A stretch of DNA of 64,000 nt from Pelodera strongyloides. Lineage: Eukaryota; Nematoda; Chromadorea; Rhabditida; Rhabditidae. The stretch is from assembly GCA_036852015.1 (NCBI GenBank), contig JAANDG010000086.1, forward strand, positions 62,001 through 126,000, written 5' to 3'. Positions 62,568-64,000 of this stretch are shown one piece after another (the first letter of the stretch is position 1; each line of letters opens with the position of its first letter). The notes under the pieces are model-generated. The model did not search any database and was not told the origin of the DNA. It saw nothing but the letters and a program-made list of their open reading frames with translations. The position numbers were made by a program, and so were the translations under genes.

Positions 62568-63877
62568 AGGCGGAGTACATCAACATCGGAGTAATACATG
62601 TGTAAGTTAGTAAGAATGAAGCTTTTCTAAGTCTACAGAAGCCTCTCTGATAATAGTAAAACTCCAAAACTGAATACTATGGATGCTTTCCCATTTCATT
62701 ACAAGGCAAGAGAGGGCGGAGCTAGTCATAGAAGGAGGAGCCGAAATAGGCGGAGTCGTATTGTTAGAAAAAGCCACTGCTAGAACGGGAACCAAACGAA
62801 CACGTAAATGTGAAACTGGAAAACATTGATGCAAGTAACCATAACTATGGCTAATTACTAACTTAAAATCGTGATAATTCGCTTAAAATGTCTCCTAAAC
62901 TTCAAAGAAAAGCAAATTCTTATGGATAGGAGAACTCGAATTCCTAAAGTTCCTAAGCAGTTCACTATGTACATACCGGATATTGGTTAGTAGACAAATT
63001 TCTCAACGGCCTCTAAACTAGAATTACCTCTTAGCCTCTTACTCAAGTTCATGCTCATAATAACTCTTCACATACATTGGTAGTACCCGCGGTTATGAGT
63101 TCGCTTATAGTTACGTCCTTTCCGTTGCGGATAAAACTAACTACAAATTGGCTTAGTACTGCCAAAATGATCTACACAATGCAGCGTAAAGCATACAAAA
63201 TCTCGTAATTTTCAAAGTACCGTTGATATGTATAGCTTACACATTTTTTTCAGAAGAAATTCAGAAAAAGTGAAGTACTTTCCCTCGCATCAGTCTACTA
63301 ATTCGTCATAGTTCGCATACTTTGCATGATTCATTTTCGCTCGCGCATTTGAATAAAATACATGGAAATACGTCGAGACCCCTCGCAAGTGAATAATCTT
63401 TCTGCGCAGAACTAAACTAAATATATATCCAGGAACAGGAAGTAGAACCAATGAATCATAAAGCATCCAAGTCTAGGAAACTACTTTTGGAAATGTCAAT
63501 TTCGTACAAATTACAGTACACCAATTGTACACCAATTTACAGTACACCAATTGCACAATTTCAATTTGACCGTAATTACACCAGTAGTGAAAAGTACATT
63601 GTAAATAAAAAGTTCTTTATTCAAGCAATGTAAAAACTATCATGCAAGCAAATTCTTCTGGGGTAAAACTCGGTAATGTCGAAACATAAAAATAAATAAA
63701 AAATGAATTCACAAGATATGTAGGTAAAAAACATTCGTATAGCATTGAGCAGCGTGTAGGTTTCTTTGATTTGAGCAGCATTATAATTAAATGCATATAC
63801 ATTATAAAATTGAACTTACAATTACTATAAGGAAAAACTGCCATTGGGTACAGCTCAACGAGGTTTTTGCATATTAC
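62568..63877. other. Intergenic, nothing recognised
   Basis: Several GGCGGAG motifs at 62568-62760 and a duplicated ACAGTACACCAATT near 63512-63555. No exon is supported. Confidence 0.45.
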
Positions 63878-63949
63878 CTCGTTTAAAATTCGTTTGTATA
63901 ATAAATTTCCTAGAGTCGCGTTATAACGTAGTACAAAAGGATTTCGAAA
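63878..63949 (-). CDS. Possible internal exon of a gene running off the right edge
   Basis: A 72-base open exon (FRNPFVLRYNATLGNLLYKR, then ILNE) lies between a strong CTTTTTTGCAG acceptor and a GAG|GTAATA donor on the minus strand, phase 0-0. The composition is protein-like, but flanking exons were not found. It could be chance in AT-rich DNA. Confidence 0.3.
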
Positions 63950-64000
63950 CTGCAAAAAAGATTAACCCAACAGTAAGTCTCATAAGATATGGGGCGAAAT

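Noticed and set aside
62607..62834. 75-codon minus-strand frame with APPSMTSSAL
   Set aside because: No splice sites or conservation clue; the GGCGGAG motifs on the other strand explain its Pro/Ser content.

Overview
The window looks like nematode nuclear DNA. It is AT-rich. Genes are cut into short exons whose introns end in the worm-type TTTCAG consensus. Several start codons lie a few bases after such an AG acceptor, as expected for spliced-leader trans-splicing. The protein-coding complement (a YIPF3-like Golgi protein, a secreted EGSG-type acidic protein, hydrophilic stress-type proteins) fits a worm. The species is not identifiable from the sequence alone.

Layout. From about 2.2 to 41.2 kb there is an array of eleven small, very hydrophilic Lys/Glu/Ala-rich genes of one family (called members A to K here), on both strands (A-G and I minus; H, J, K plus). 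Their head exon resembles group 3 LEA repeats. They are assembled from a few exon types, nearly all bounded by phase-0 introns, and reused in different combinations. At least eight are preceded by a similar upstream module that pairs a forkhead/FOXO-type GTAAACA core with, in most cases, a CACGTG E-box and a C-rich CCGCCC stretch. Taken together this looks like a co-regulated desiccation, dauer or stress-protection cluster (inference). An elongator tRNA-Met lies at 5.0 kb and a degenerate tRNA-Leu-like sequence at 9.05 kb.

From 42.1 to 49.5 kb there are two well-supported minus-strand genes: a seven-exon YIPF3-like Golgi membrane protein with two apparent GC-AG introns, and a seven-exon, 313-residue protein with two C2H2 zinc fingers. 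At 53.4-54.8 kb two phase-compatible minus-strand exons mark an unrecognised gene. From 57.8 to 61.7 kb a six-exon minus-strand gene encodes a secreted acidic protein with EGSG-type glycosaminoglycan attachment sites. Weaker exon-like stretches lie at 28.8-29.2, 30.2-30.7 and 63.9 kb.

Between and inside the genes the DNA is full of short non-autonomous inverted-repeat elements. At least five families start TTAAAG and end CTTTAA, consistent with a piggyBac-like TTAA target site. There are also other foldback elements, GC-rich inverted repeats, a 16-bp minisatellite, tandem arrays near 50 kb and GA/CT/AT microsatellites. Several elements sit inside introns. No viral genes, toxins, CRISPR arrays or transposase genes were recognised. 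Gene models were assembled by hand from splice signals, reading phase and paralogue comparison; no search or transcript data were available.
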